Below, one piece after another: positions 51,992 through 61,415 of a stretch of 64,000 nt of DNA (the first letter of the stretch is position 1; the number at the start of each line of letters is the position of its first letter). The notes beneath the pieces were generated by a model that did no database searches, was not told the DNA's origin, and saw only the letters and a list, made by a program, of their open reading frames with translations. Position numbers and translations under genes: made by a program. This DNA is from Actinomycetes bacterium (GTDB lineage Bacteria > Actinomycetota > Acidimicrobiia > Acidimicrobiales > Microtrichaceae). The stretch lies in assembly GCA_024222295.1 (NCBI GenBank), contig JAAEPF010000032.1:27932-91931 (forward strand). The letters run 5' to 3'.

Positions 51992-53299
51992 CTACGGAAC
52001 CGCCGATGCGTGGTCCAGCGGAGCATCGAGACGGCAAGTAGTCATGGCCGCCAACTGAGCGGTGAGGCCGGAGAGTCCGTATCCCAACTCCGACGCGAAG
52101 GCAGTCGGTCCGAAGAAGGCGCCCTGGAGCATTGCCTTCGACAACCGGACCGCAACTACGACGTCGTCGACGCTGTCCGATGCTCCTACCCACCCCGGCA
52201 GCTTCCGAATCGCTGCCCGTATGAGCACCTCCTCGGTTCCCGCAAGGGCGCGACCTATGCCCGGCCCTACTCTGTCCGGAGTCTCGAATGCCCCGAGGGC
52301 ATGCATCCGGGCGGCCATCATCGAGTGCAACAGGCAGTAGGCCTTGCATGTCCAGTGAAGGACATCGGTAACGTCGTTGCCGTCGGGATCCGGCATCGCA
52401 TCGATTGAGAGGGCAACGGACTCATCGAGCATCCGGTCCAGTACGGCCTGGATCAGACCCAGCCTGGAGCCGAAATTGTCGTAGATCACCGACTGGGAAG
52501 TGTCGGCAGCTATGGACACTTCGAGCACCGTGACGTCACTCGAATCGCGGCGTTCAACGAGTAGGCCCTCGGCAGCATCGAGGATTCGTTCCCGAACGGC
52601 GCCGCAGCCCTTGAGCCTCGACTGGTGTTGAGGCTTCTCGACCCACTCCACGGGCACATCTACCTCGCCAAGCTTCGCGTACGATTCGAGTGTCCCGGCG
52701 AGCGAGCAGAGTGCGCCCGACTCAGCCGGCGAGTCGGGGTCGAGGAACGGAACGCGCCCCCCGGTGCCGCGGATGGAACTCGTCACCACCGTCCACGCGA
52801 CAAGCCGGCGGCGCCGTTCCGTGTCGAACGCCGGCGCGTAACCGATCTCTACCAGAGATCGGTGCATGACGCTTGCGAGACCTCTCTCGAGCTCTGCGTG
52901 CAGGGAGGCATGCGCCGGATCACGGCCGATGAGGGGGTGCATGCGGGCCACGAACCAGAGGTGCTGCGCCGAGAAGTCGACCGCAGAGGACAGGAGCGCC
53001 TCGAGCCCCCTGCGTGTGGTGCGGTTCCCTCCCGCTTGGATGGGCTCGCCACCTATGCGCTCCAGCGCCTGACGGTTGAGCTGCTCGTGCAGTGCGATCA
53101 GAAAGGCCGCCTGGCTGCCGAAGCTGTTGTACATGGAACTGCGTGAAGCACCAGCACGCTCGCAGACCATCGACACGGAGAGCTCGTCGACGGAGCCCAC
53201 CTCCCGCAGGACGAGGGCACCAGCCTCGAGCATGCGCGCGATGGTGCGCATGCTGCGCGCCTGCCGCCCGTCAATCGCCTGCATCGCCTCAACAGCCAT
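51992..53299 (-). CDS. Regulator with two fused TetR units
   Basis: The 435-residue protein repeats the TetR plan. The first DNA-binding domain is at about residues 17-68 (LSVSMVCERAGASRSSMYNSF) with its helical ligand domain to about 215. The second is at about 233-285 (VTVLEVSIAADTSQSVIYDNFG) with a second ligand domain to the end. Both helix-turn-helix patterns keep the Tyr/Phe pair of the recognition helix. TetR proteins are normally about 200 residues and dimerise; a fused pair may act as a built-in dimer or bind two site types. AGGGGG six bases before ATG 53299 fixes the start. It is divergent from the DHA2 exporter, its likely target. Confidence 0.8.
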   Translation of the reverse strand: MAVEAMQAIDGRQARSMRTIARMLEAGALVLREVGSVDELSVSMVCERAGASRSSMYNSFGSQAAFLIALHEQLNRQALERIGGEPIQAGGNRTTRRGLEALLSSAVDFSAQHLWFVARMHPLIGRDPAHASLHAELERGLASVMHRSLVEIGYAPAFDTERRRRLVAWTVVTSSIRGTGGRVPFLDPDSPAESGALCSLAGTLESYAKLGEVDVPVEWVEKPQHQSRLKGCGAVRERILDAAEGLLVERRDSSDVTVLEVSIAADTSQSVIYDNFGSRLGLIQAVLDRMLDESVALSIDAMPDPDGNDVTDVLHWTCKAYCLLHSMMAARMHALGAFETPDRVGPGIGRALAGTEEVLIRAAIRKLPGWVGASDSVDDVVVAVRLSKAMLQGAFFGPTAFASELGYGLSGLTAQLAAMTTCRLDAPLDHASAVP

Positions 53300-53410
53300 C
53301 GTCGACCCCCTGGAGTCGATCGGGATGAACGTACCAGCCAGCAATTCCTGGCGTCCACCAAAAATATGACGAACATCACATCAGGGCCCCCGGGTCGAGC
53401 CGGCTCTCGC

Positions 53411-53416
53411 TAGCGT
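53411..53416 (+). promoter_or_regulatory. TAGCGT -10 element, leaderless start at 53425
   Basis: TAGCGT, eight bases (GTTCTTGC), then the exporter GTG. The 125-base gap to the TetR-fusion gene should hold its operators; ATGACGAACATCACAT at about 53367-53382 is an AT-richer candidate stretch. Confidence 0.5.
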
Positions 53417-53424
53417 GTTCTTGC

Positions 53425-55155
53425 GTGACCGGACCCGACCACGAAGACCAACCAAACGCTGCACGGTCAAGCGCCGCCGTTTCACCAACCGCTGCAGACG
53501 AGGGCCCCGACAGCGCAGCTGCGGGAGCCCGCCAGTGGACAGGGTTCGGATTCCTGGCGCTCGCGCTGCTGGTCATCGCACTCGACCTCTCGGTAACTGA
53601 CGTCGCGGTGCCGTCGATCGTGTCGGACCTGGGTGTGTCGGCCGACGACGCCAGCCTCGTCGTCACCGTCTACATGGTCGTCGCCTCGTCATTCATGGTC
53701 CTCATGGGCAAGGTGTCGGACCTCGTGGGAGCCCGCAAGGCCTTCCTCGTCGGTGCGGCCACCTTCGCAGTGGGATCCTTCATCACCGGCATCGCCCCCA
53801 ACTTCGGGATCCTGATCCTCGGCCGGGTCATCCAGGGACTGGTGCTCGCCATCACGATTCCCGCCTCGATGTCGATCCTCAACCACGAGTTCCCGAGCGG
53901 TCCGTCGCGAGCCACTGCTTTCTCGGTCTGGACCGCAGTGATCGGCTCCGCGATGGCACTCGGTCCACTGGTCGGCGGTTTCCTGTCGACCTATGCCTCG
54001 TGGCGATGGGCGTTCTTCATCAACGTGCCGATCATGGTCGTAGCGGTGGTCGGCTCCTCGATGACGATCCGACCAATCGCAGTGAAGCTTGTCGAGAAGG
54101 GCTTCGACCTGCTCGGCGCGGGCCTTCTGGTCATCGGCGTCGCGAGCATCACGTTCGCGCTGCAGGAGGCCACGAGCCTCGGTTGGTGGTCCCCCGATCG
54201 TGACACCATCCTCGGGGGAGCGGCCACGTGGGACCTGCCCGTGTCGCCGGTGCCCATCCTCCTCGCCGTGGGCATCGTGCTCGTGGCCGGGTTCGTGTAC
54301 CTGGAGCGGGTGCGTGTGCGACGCGGGCTGGGCGTCGTGCTCGAGCTGAAGCTGTTCCGGGTCCCCACGTTCACATGGGGAACGGCCGCCGCAGCGCTGA
54401 TGACCGCGGGCGTGTTCGGGCTGCTGCTGATGATCCCGCTCTACGCGCAGTACGTGCTCGACAAGGACCCGCTCGGCGCAGGTATCGCCCTCGCCCCTCT
54501 CGGCGTGGGCATGGCACTTGGTGGTCCGATCATCTCGCGGATCAACGTCTCCCAGCGCGTCGCCGTCATATGGACCCTGGCCGTGCAGCCAATAGCAACT
54601 CTGTCGCTGGTGCCTCTCATTTCGGCAGATGCCGCGACGTGGTGGCTGGCTCCGGCCCTCGTGGTCAACGGCTTCGCGTGGGGTGCCGCATATTCGATCC
54701 TGGTGTCGATGCTGCTCGCGGATGTGCCCGAGACACTGTCGGGAGTCGCCGGCGGAACCCAGACTTCGGCCCGTCTCCTCGCCGGCGCCATCGGTGGTGC
54801 GTTGCTCACCACGGTCCTGCTCGGCTCGGTAAACCTCGCAGAGTCCGGAGTCGACGAATCGGAGCTCACGAGTTCCGAGCGCACGGAGCTCGAGCAGCTC
54901 TACGAGTTCTCCGCACAGGTTCACCCTCCGACCACCGATTCGGGCGACACCGTGGCCGAGAAGAAGAGCGACGAGGCGTTTGCATCGGCGATCGAACAGA
55001 CGAAGGACGACATGGCGCGCGGCATTCGCTTCGCGGTCGTCGGCGCGGCTGTGTTCGCAGCCGGCGGCTACCTGTGCGGCAGGCGGTTGCGCCATGCGCT
55101 CGATGAGGAAGCGGCCGCGGCCGAAACACCGGCCGGTGCGGGGAAACCCGCGTAG
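53425..55155 (+). CDS. MFS drug:proton antiporter, DHA2 family (14 helices)
   Basis: The 576-residue exporter has fourteen predicted membrane helices. Motif D1-like text LDLSVTDVAVPSIVSDLGV in helix 1, motif A GKVSDLVGARKAF after helix 2, and motif C-like LGPLVGGFLSTYASWRWAF in helix 5 place it in DHA2. A hydrophilic start of about 38 residues and a cytoplasmic loop near 475-505 (SGDTVAEKKSDEAF) stand out. The TetR fusion protein is divergent, the common arrangement for efflux control. The stop shares one base with the sulfatase GTG (TAGTG), so the two are co-translated. Confidence 0.88.
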   Translation: MTGPDHEDQPNAARSSAAVSPTAADEGPDSAAAGARQWTGFGFLALALLVIALDLSVTDVAVPSIVSDLGVSADDASLVVTVYMVVASSFMVLMGKVSDLVGARKAFLVGAATFAVGSFITGIAPNFGILILGRVIQGLVLAITIPASMSILNHEFPSGPSRATAFSVWTAVIGSAMALGPLVGGFLSTYASWRWAFFINVPIMVVAVVGSSMTIRPIAVKLVEKGFDLLGAGLLVIGVASITFALQEATSLGWWSPDRDTILGGAATWDLPVSPVPILLAVGIVLVAGFVYLERVRVRRGLGVVLELKLFRVPTFTWGTAAAALMTAGVFGLLLMIPLYAQYVLDKDPLGAGIALAPLGVGMALGGPIISRINVSQRVAVIWTLAVQPIATLSLVPLISADAATWWLAPALVVNGFAWGAAYSILVSMLLADVPETLSGVAGGTQTSARLLAGAIGGALLTTVLLGSVNLAESGVDESELTSSERTELEQLYEFSAQVHPPTTDSGDTVAEKKSDEAFASAIEQTKDDMARGIRFAVVGAAVFAAGGYLCGRRLRHALDEEAAAAETPAGAGKPA

Positions 55156-56621
55156 TGCGGTTCATCTACTTCGACATAGACACACTGCGCGCTGACCACC
55201 TCGGTTGCGCCGGCTACCACCGCGACACCACCCCCAACATCGACGCGCTCGCGGCCGACGGGGTGCGTTTCGAAAACGTGTACGCGAGCGATGTGCCGTG
55301 CCTGCCCAGTCGCACCGCCCTGATCACAGGACGCTTCGGCACCCGCAACGGGGTGGTCAACCATGGCGGCGCCGCTGCGGACCCGATTCCCGAAGGTGCC
55401 CGGCGCGAGTTCTTCTCCCGGTTCGGATTCACGTCCTGGGCCGGCGCCTTCTACTGGTCGGGCTGGCGGACTGCATCGTTCTCGTCGTTCCCCTTCCGCC
55501 ATTCGGCGCAGTGGTGGAACACAGGGTTCATGGAGGCGGCGAACCTGATGCGCGGGATGGGCGGCGAATGCGCACACCAGGTGACGCCCGGAGTCCTCGA
55601 CTGGCTCGACCGCAACGGTGAAACCGACAACTGGTTCCTGCACGTGCACCTCTGGGATCCACACACCCCGTACAACACCCCCGAGGACTACGGGAATCCG
55701 TTTGCCGACGATCCGGCACCTGCCTGGCACACCGAGGAAGTGCGGGCCGCGAACTGGGACTTGCCGGGGCCCCACAGCGCGCAGGAACCATGGGGATACA
55801 GCCCCGACGAGTGGGGCAAGCCGCCACCTCGCCAGCCGTGGAACCTCGCGTCGATGCACGATGTGAAGAAGGCGTTCGACGGATATGACGTGGGCATCCG
55901 CTACGCGGACCGGCACGTTGGCATCGTGATGGACAAGCTGGCCGAGCTCGGGGTTGGCGACGAGACCGCCGTGCTCGTGTCATCCGACCACGGGGAGGCC
56001 TTCGGCGAGCTCGGCGTCTACGCGGACCACCAGGCCGCCGACGAGGCGACGTGTCACATCCCATCGGTGCTGCGATGGCCAGGCGTTGCACCCCGCACCT
56101 ACTCGGGTCTGCACTACCACCTCGATGTCGCAGCCACGGCCACGGAGCTCGCGGGAATCGAACCGCCGAAGCGGTGGGACGGCATTTCGGTGGCAGCCGA
56201 GCTGGGCGAGGGAACTGAGGCGGGTCGCGAGCACCTCGTGCTGACCCAGGGTGCATGGTCATGCCAGCGCGGCGTGCGCACAGCGGATGGCGACCTCTAC
56301 CTGCGCACCTGGCACGACGGTCATCACGGCCACTGGCCCGAGGAGATGCTCTTCGACATCGAAGCCGACCCCCACGAACAGGTCGACCTCGCCACTGCTC
56401 GGCCGGAGCGAACTGCCGAACTCGCCGGCGTGCTGGAGCACTGGACCGCCGCGCAGCTCGAAGCGGGACCCGCGCGAACAGACCCGATGGATGTGGTGCT
56501 TGCGGAGGGCGGTCCGTACCACACGCGCCGACACCTTCCCGCCTACCTCGATCGGCTCCGCGAAACAGGTCGCGGCCGCTGGGCCGAGGTTCTGGAAGAC
56601 CGTCACCCCGACGAGACGTGA
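55155..56621 (+). CDS. Formylglycine-dependent sulfatase (type I)
   Basis: The 488-residue alkaline-phosphatase-fold enzyme hydrolyses sulfate esters. FDIDTLRADHLGCAG carries the metal-binding Asp pair, and VPCLPSRTALITGRFG holds C49-L-P-S-R53, the C-x-P-S-R site converted to formylglycine. VLVSSDHGEAFGELG has the metal DH pair. There is no signal peptide, so it is cytosolic. A formylglycine-generating enzyme is not in the window and must exist elsewhere for activity. The GTG start shares a base with the DHA2 stop, which ties the enzyme to the exporter; a sulfated or detoxified product is possible, by inference. Confidence 0.88.
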   Translation: MRFIYFDIDTLRADHLGCAGYHRDTTPNIDALAADGVRFENVYASDVPCLPSRTALITGRFGTRNGVVNHGGAAADPIPEGARREFFSRFGFTSWAGAFYWSGWRTASFSSFPFRHSAQWWNTGFMEAANLMRGMGGECAHQVTPGVLDWLDRNGETDNWFLHVHLWDPHTPYNTPEDYGNPFADDPAPAWHTEEVRAANWDLPGPHSAQEPWGYSPDEWGKPPPRQPWNLASMHDVKKAFDGYDVGIRYADRHVGIVMDKLAELGVGDETAVLVSSDHGEAFGELGVYADHQAADEATCHIPSVLRWPGVAPRTYSGLHYHLDVAATATELAGIEPPKRWDGISVAAELGEGTEAGREHLVLTQGAWSCQRGVRTADGDLYLRTWHDGHHGHWPEEMLFDIEADPHEQVDLATARPERTAELAGVLEHWTAAQLEAGPARTDPMDVVLAEGGPYHTRRHLPAYLDRLRETGRGRWAEVLEDRHPDET

Positions 56622-56669
56622 CCTGGCGACACTCCATTGCCACTTGGCGGAACGCGAACTCCCAGTAAC

Positions 56670-56675
56670 TAGCTT
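56670..56675 (+). promoter_or_regulatory. TAGCTT -10 element, leaderless start at 56682
   Basis: TAGCTT, six bases (GCAGCC), then the ATG of the SnoaL-like gene; TTGGCG at 56644-56649 is a possible -35 with a 20-base spacer. Confidence 0.55.
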
Positions 56676-56681
56676 GCAGCC

Positions 56682-57071
56682 ATGGGGAACTCACCGAACG
56701 CGACCGCGGCCCGACTGCTCGATGCCGTGGCGGATCGCGATGTAGAGGCCGTTGTGGCGTGCTTCGAGCCGGACGGCACCTGGCAGAACGTGCCGCACTC
56801 GCCCGCCAGAGGTCGCGAGGCGATAAGGGCAATGCTCGACCCCATCCTGCGCCGCAGCAGCCAGGTGCGTTGGGACGTCGTCACGGAGTCATACGACGAA
56901 CACACGGCATGGCTGGAACGGGTGGACCGCTTCTGGATCGACGGCATCGAGCACGCCGTGAAGTGCAACGGGGTCCTCGAGTTCGACCCCGAGACCGGTC
57001 TGATCAGAGAACTGCGCGACTACGTGGATCTCGGTGAGTGGCGCGCGCGCGTGGCTCACATCAGCTTCTGA
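56682..57071 (+). CDS. SnoaL/ketosteroid-isomerase-like (NTF2-fold) protein
   Basis: The 129-residue single-domain protein follows the NTF2 plan. It has an N-terminal helix (ARLLDAVADRDVEAVVACFEPDGTWQNVP, in two blocks), then PARGREAIRAMLDPIL, then four strands ending DYVDLGEWRARV. The WQNVPHSPARGREAI pattern matches limonene-epoxide-hydrolase/SnoaL-type members that bind small hydrophobic substrates. It is one of the commonest small folds, so function cannot be assigned. It stands alone behind the sulfatase with its own promoter. Confidence 0.78.
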   Translation: MGNSPNATAARLLDAVADRDVEAVVACFEPDGTWQNVPHSPARGREAIRAMLDPILRRSSQVRWDVVTESYDEHTAWLERVDRFWIDGIEHAVKCNGVLEFDPETGLIRELRDYVDLGEWRARVAHISF

Positions 57072-57455
57072 GCGCTCCGAAGCGGGACGGGCTCCCGGGC
57101 GCAGATCGCGCTCCGACTCCGAGCCAAGCCGGCGACACACACCCAGCGTGGTGATCGTTGGACTCTGGCTGCGCAGAGAGTGAATTCGGGCGCGTATCGG
57201 ACGTGATCTGTGGCCCTTTCGGTCACCTGTTCGGTTGGCCACACCGGCCTGCGGTGAGTGAATGGATGGTGGGCATCGGGATTCGCCCCCCGGGCCCGAA
57301 TCGTCCATCTGGAGCGGAGGGACTCGTCCAGATCCAAGGTCCTGGCGGGTCACGGGCTGCCACACGCCTGTGACCCGCCGGGTCCCGGACGCCCGCGCGT
57401 CCGCGCGGCGTTGGGCACGTACTCACCGGGCGACGAAGCGACCAAGGAGACGGAC
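57072..57455. other. Gene-free stretch with a perfect inverted repeat
   Basis: I find no convincing gene in these 384 bases. A perfect 10-bp inverted repeat, GGCGGGTCAC / GTGACCCGCC, lies at 57344-57379 with a 16-base loop. A smaller one (GATTCG / CGAATC) lies near 57280-57302. The larger is about 75 bases before the esterase start and could be a terminator-like hairpin or a regulator site for that gene. Confidence 0.5.
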
Positions 57456-58397
57456 GTGCGACTTCCACACCACAGCAGGGGGCCAGTGCTGGCAGTCCTG
57501 CTGTTTCTTGTTTGCAGCGCCTGCACAACACCGCCGGCAGGCGACCCGAGTGCTCATACATGGCACACCGAGGCGACCTCCATCGTGGAGGAACGGCACT
57601 CGATGGGCGTTGGCAGCAGTCTGCGCGAGTTCATCCTCCACAGGCCGTTGGAAGTCCACAGCGGTGAACGGCTGCCCGTGGTCATCGTGTTGCACGGCAA
57701 CGGCAACGGTGCGCGCACGATCGCCGGCCAGGTCCAGTCCGAATTCAACGTCGACGCCCGCAGGTTCATCGCAGTCTTCCCGCAGGGCCACGGCAATGCC
57801 TGGAACCTTGGCGTGTGCTGCACTCCAGCCAACACGGCATACATCGACGACTTCCTGTTCTTCGACAAGTTGACCGCCTACCTGGCGACGCGGCCCGACG
57901 TCGCTGGTGACCAGATCTCCATCGCGGGAGGATCGCTCGGCGGCATCACCGCGTACCAGTACGCCTGTGTCCGGGCGGACCGCCTTGCGGGACTGGTCTC
58001 GGCATCGGGCACCCACATCACGTCGTGCCTACCGAATGCGCCTGTTCCCACGATGCAGATCCACAGCCTCACCGACAACTCGATCGCGTACGACGGTGGG
58101 TTCACCAGCACCGAACTGCTGCTGGGGCTCGACTTCCCGGCGGTGGTACCCACCGTCGAGACCTGGGCCGCAGCCAACGGCCACTGCCCTGATGGGCCCA
58201 CGCAGACCGAGCACGTCGTCAACGACCTGGCCACCGCGACAGTTTGGGACTGTGGCGGAACCACCACCTGGCTGGAGACACTCGACCACGGAGAACACGC
58301 AATGCCGATCATCGGCGACTACGTGGTTGCAGACGCGGTGTTCGACTTCCTCCTCGGCCCCCTTGGCAGCGGGACCCTCTCCGACGACCACGCATGA
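57456..58397 (+). CDS. Esterase lipoprotein, PHB-depolymerase/feruloyl-esterase (LpqC) type
   Basis: The 313-residue secreted hydrolase has a lipobox (LVCSAC, Cys about residue 24) and an oxyanion stretch PVVIVLHGNGNGARTIAG. The nucleophile elbow is IAGGSLGGITAYQYAC (Ser about residue 155), and the catalytic His is in LDHGEHAMPIIGD near the end. PQGHGNAWNLGVCC places a Cys pair likely to form a disulfide. The family degrades polyesters or feruloyl esters outside the cell. AAGGAG six bases upstream of GTG 57456 fixes the start and excludes a longer reading through the gene-free stretch. Confidence 0.85.
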   Translation: MRLPHHSRGPVLAVLLFLVCSACTTPPAGDPSAHTWHTEATSIVEERHSMGVGSSLREFILHRPLEVHSGERLPVVIVLHGNGNGARTIAGQVQSEFNVDARRFIAVFPQGHGNAWNLGVCCTPANTAYIDDFLFFDKLTAYLATRPDVAGDQISIAGGSLGGITAYQYACVRADRLAGLVSASGTHITSCLPNAPVPTMQIHSLTDNSIAYDGGFTSTELLLGLDFPAVVPTVETWAAANGHCPDGPTQTEHVVNDLATATVWDCGGTTTWLETLDHGEHAMPIIGDYVVADAVFDFLLGPLGSGTLSDDHA

Positions 58398-58560
58398 CCC
58401 CAGTTCCGGCAGTGACGTGGCGTCAACGATCACGCAGCGAGCGGGCAGCGCACGTCACCTTCTGCCGGGCCGCCGCCAGGCGAGTCCGACCTGTGCACCA
58501 CCGGTGTGGCTCCGACCGCCGCGGCCCGGTCACAGGTAACGGGTGGTATCACTCTGGTGG

Positions 58561-59955
58561 ATGCCAATGTTCAGTGAGACCGCTGACGTCGAGCCCCGTG
58601 AATCCCGTACCGGGGCGGTGTGGTTCCGTCGCGACCTCCGCCTCGAGGGCAACCCGGCCTGGGCTCAAGCGACCAACAATCACGACAGAGTGGTCGGCAT
58701 CTTCGTGCTGGAGCCGAGCCTGATAGATGCCGCCGGCGCCCGTCGTCGAGACGCGCTGTTCGCCAATCTCCGAGCCCTCGACGCGAGGCTCCGACAGCTC
58801 GGAGGTGGCCTCAGCGTGCGAGCTGGACCCGCTACGACGACGGTGCCCTCGATGGTGTCCGAGTGCAGCGGCGGAGCGCTCTACGTCAACCGCGACCAGT
58901 CCCCCTTCGCCCGATCGCGCGACGCAGCGGTTTCGCTGGCGGTCGAGGCGCCGGTCATCCAGTTGGACGGCTCGACCGTGCACGCCCCCGGAGCCGTGCT
59001 CACTCGTGCCGGCTCTCTGTCCAAAGTGTTCACCCCGTTCTACCGAAGATGGATCGAGACACCGATCGAACCATGGCCGGAGCCCGGCCCAGCGGAGGTG
59101 TTCGAGCTCCCGGGCAAGGGCGTGCCCGCTCCCAGCGAGCAGCCCGGCTTCCAGCCCGGCGAGGCCGGCGCATCGGCGCGCCTGGAGGAATGGCTGGAGA
59201 TGGTCGACCAGTACGGCGAGAGCCGCGACCTGCTGGCCGATTCCGGCACCTCGATGCTGTCGGCCGACCTGCACTTCGGCACCGTGTCGGCCCGGGCGGT
59301 CGTGGAACGGGTCGGCAATGCAACTGAAGGGCGGGCCGCGTTCGTGCGACAGCTCGCATGGCGCGACTGGTGGGCGCACACACTCGCCGATCAACCGGAC
59401 CTGCCCCGCCGATCGATCGGTGCGGGCTACGACCGGATCGACTGGACCAACGATCCCCGCGACATCGCCGCGTGGGAAGGGGGCCGAACAGGATTCCCGG
59501 TGGTCGACGCCGCCATGAACCAGCTTCTCCAGACCGGATGGATGCACAACCGCGCCCGGATGATCGCAGCGAGCTTCCTGGTGAAGGACCTTCTCGTGGA
59601 CTGGCGGCACGGCGAGCGGTTCTTCCGCCGCCACCTCGTCGACGGGGATGTCGCCCAGAACGCAGGCAACTGGCAGTGGGTCGCGGGCACCGGCCCAGAC
59701 GCCGCGCCATACTTCAGGGTGTTCAATCCGACGACGCAGGCTCGGAAGTTCGACCCCGGCGGCGACTACATCCGCCGTTGGGTTCCGGAGTTGGCCGCCC
59801 TCGCGCCGCCCCACATCCACGAACCAGCAGCGGCCCCGGTTGACGTGCTCGAAGCAGCAGGAGTGCGTCTCGGACACACATACCCGCACCCGATCGTGGA
59901 CCACTCGCTGGCGCGCGAGAGAGTGATTCACGCGTACAAGGCGGCGCTTGGATGA
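58561..59955 (+). CDS. phr: Deoxyribodipyrimidine photolyase
   Basis: The 464-residue FAD enzyme repairs UV dimers with light. The antenna-binding Rossmann part starts TGAVWFRRDLRLEGNPAW. The FAD domain has FVRQLAWRDWWAHTLA, RTGFPVVDAAMNQLLQTGWM, HNRARMIAASFLVKDLLVDW and NWQWVAGTGPDAAPYFRVFN, all at the places expected for class I CPD photolyase, with the electron-transfer Trp residues apparently kept. Two in-frame ATGs (58561 and 58567) are possible; no clear Shine-Dalgarno site and only TATCAC upstream. It is coupled by ATGA to the next gene. Confidence 0.9.
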   Translation: MPMFSETADVEPRESRTGAVWFRRDLRLEGNPAWAQATNNHDRVVGIFVLEPSLIDAAGARRRDALFANLRALDARLRQLGGGLSVRAGPATTTVPSMVSECSGGALYVNRDQSPFARSRDAAVSLAVEAPVIQLDGSTVHAPGAVLTRAGSLSKVFTPFYRRWIETPIEPWPEPGPAEVFELPGKGVPAPSEQPGFQPGEAGASARLEEWLEMVDQYGESRDLLADSGTSMLSADLHFGTVSARAVVERVGNATEGRAAFVRQLAWRDWWAHTLADQPDLPRRSIGAGYDRIDWTNDPRDIAAWEGGRTGFPVVDAAMNQLLQTGWMHNRARMIAASFLVKDLLVDWRHGERFFRRHLVDGDVAQNAGNWQWVAGTGPDAAPYFRVFNPTTQARKFDPGGDYIRRWVPELAALAPPHIHEPAAAPVDVLEAAGVRLGHTYPHPIVDHSLARERVIHAYKAALG

Positions 59956-61415
59956 GAGTCCTCGTGATGGGAGCGACCGGCTACATCGGCGGGCGACTTG
60001 TGCCTCTGCTGATCTCGGAAGGTCACCACGTGAGGTGCCTGACCCGCCGCCCGGCGAGCCTCACTGGAGTCCCGTGGGCGGACCAGGTCGAGATCGTCGA
60101 GGGTGATGCCCTGGAAGCGGAATCGCTGGTGCCGGCATTCGATGGCATCGACGTCGTCTACTACCTGGTTCACTCGATCGGCACCGGAGCCGACTTCGAG
60201 GAGTCGGACCGTCGTGCGGCCCGCAACTCGGCCCTGGCGGCGCGAGATGCCGGTGTGCACAGGATCGTCTACCTGGGGGGCTTCGTTCCCCAAGGCGAAT
60301 CAGCCTCTCCGCACCTCGCCTCGAGGGCGGAAGTGGGCCAGATCTTCCTCGACTGCGAAGTCCCCGCGGTGGTGCTGCAGGCGGGTGTGATCATTGGCAG
60401 TGGCTCGGCGTCGTTCGAGATGCTCCGGTACCTGACCGAGCGACTGCCGGTCATGGTCACACCCCGATGGGTTCACTCGCTGGTGCAGCCCATCGCCGTG
60501 CGCGACGTGCTCTCGTACCTCCAACGCGTACTCGAACTCGACCACGACACGAACCGGCGATTCGACATCGGTGGCCCCGACGTCGTCTCTTACCGGGAGA
60601 TGATGCAGCGATACGCCCGGGTTGCGGGACTACGGCACCGATGGATCATCCCCGTGCCCGTGTTGTCGCCCTGGCTGTCGAGCCAGTGGGTCAACGTTGT
60701 CACACCCGTTCCGAAGGCCATCGCCCAGCCGCTCATAGAGTCGCTGCGCAACAACGCCGTGGCATCGGAAAACGACATCGAATCGCTGATTCCCACCGAA
60801 CGCTACGGGTTCGACGAATCGGTACGCCGCGCCCTGGAGAAGATCGGCCGGGCCGAGGTGCAGACACGGTGGTCGGGAGCAGAGTGGCCGGGAGCACCGA
60901 GCGACCCGATACCGACCGACCCCGAGTGGAGCGGTGGCACTGCCTACCGGGATTACCGCACCGAAGTCGTAGTCGCAGAATCGGAAAGGCTGTGGCGGGT
61001 GGTTGAGGGAATCGGCGGTGAACGGGGCTGGTACTCGTTCCCCCTCGCGTGGGGGATCAGGGGGCTACTCGACCGGCTGGCCGGAGGTGTGGGACTGCGG
61101 CGCGGCCGCCGCGATCCCGACCAACTGGTGGTCGGCGACGCAGTGGACTTCTGGCGCGTGGAAGTGGTGGACCGACCCCGCCTGCTGCGCCTGCGTGCCG
61201 AGATGCGACTGCCCGGACAGGCGTGGCTGGAGTTCGAGGTCGAGGACCTGGGAACGGGCAGCTGCAGGTTGGCCCAGAGAGCCTCGTTCATACCTCACGG
61301 GCTCCTGGGCCATGCCTACTGGTGGGCGGTGAGCCCCTTGCACAACATCGTGTTCGGGTCGATGATCGCCAATCTCGCCGAAGCAGCGGAGCGGCAGCTC
61401 AGAACTGCTCGGTGA
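59952..61415 (+). CDS. NAD(P)-binding SDR-like protein with DUF2867 domain
   Basis: The 487-residue protein joins an atypical short-chain-dehydrogenase/NAD(P)H-binding domain (about residues 1-300; VLVMGATGYIGGRLVPLLI at the start, then VVYYLVHSIGTGADFEESD) to a C-terminal DUF2867 lipid-barrel-like domain (about 330-485; ending AYWWAVSPLHNIVFGSMI). The E. coli YbjT protein is the best-known relative of the first part. It is coupled to the photolyase and overlaps the lipocalin end by 17 bases. This trio recurs in several phyla near photolyases; its joint function is not established. Confidence 0.83.
   Translation: MRVLVMGATGYIGGRLVPLLISEGHHVRCLTRRPASLTGVPWADQVEIVEGDALEAESLVPAFDGIDVVYYLVHSIGTGADFEESDRRAARNSALAARDAGVHRIVYLGGFVPQGESASPHLASRAEVGQIFLDCEVPAVVLQAGVIIGSGSASFEMLRYLTERLPVMVTPRWVHSLVQPIAVRDVLSYLQRVLELDHDTNRRFDIGGPDVVSYREMMQRYARVAGLRHRWIIPVPVLSPWLSSQWVNVVTPVPKAIAQPLIESLRNNAVASENDIESLIPTERYGFDESVRRALEKIGRAEVQTRWSGAEWPGAPSDPIPTDPEWSGGTAYRDYRTEVVVAESERLWRVVEGIGGERGWYSFPLAWGIRGLLDRLAGGVGLRRGRRDPDQLVVGDAVDFWRVEVVDRPRLLRLRAEMRLPGQAWLEFEVEDLGTGSCRLAQRASFIPHGLLGHAYWWAVSPLHNIVFGSMIANLAEAAERQLRTAR

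Noticed and set aside
58543..58567. Leaderless start for the photolyase (TATCAC)
   Set aside because: The hexamer does not end in T and the spacing fits less well, so it was left out of the promoter set.
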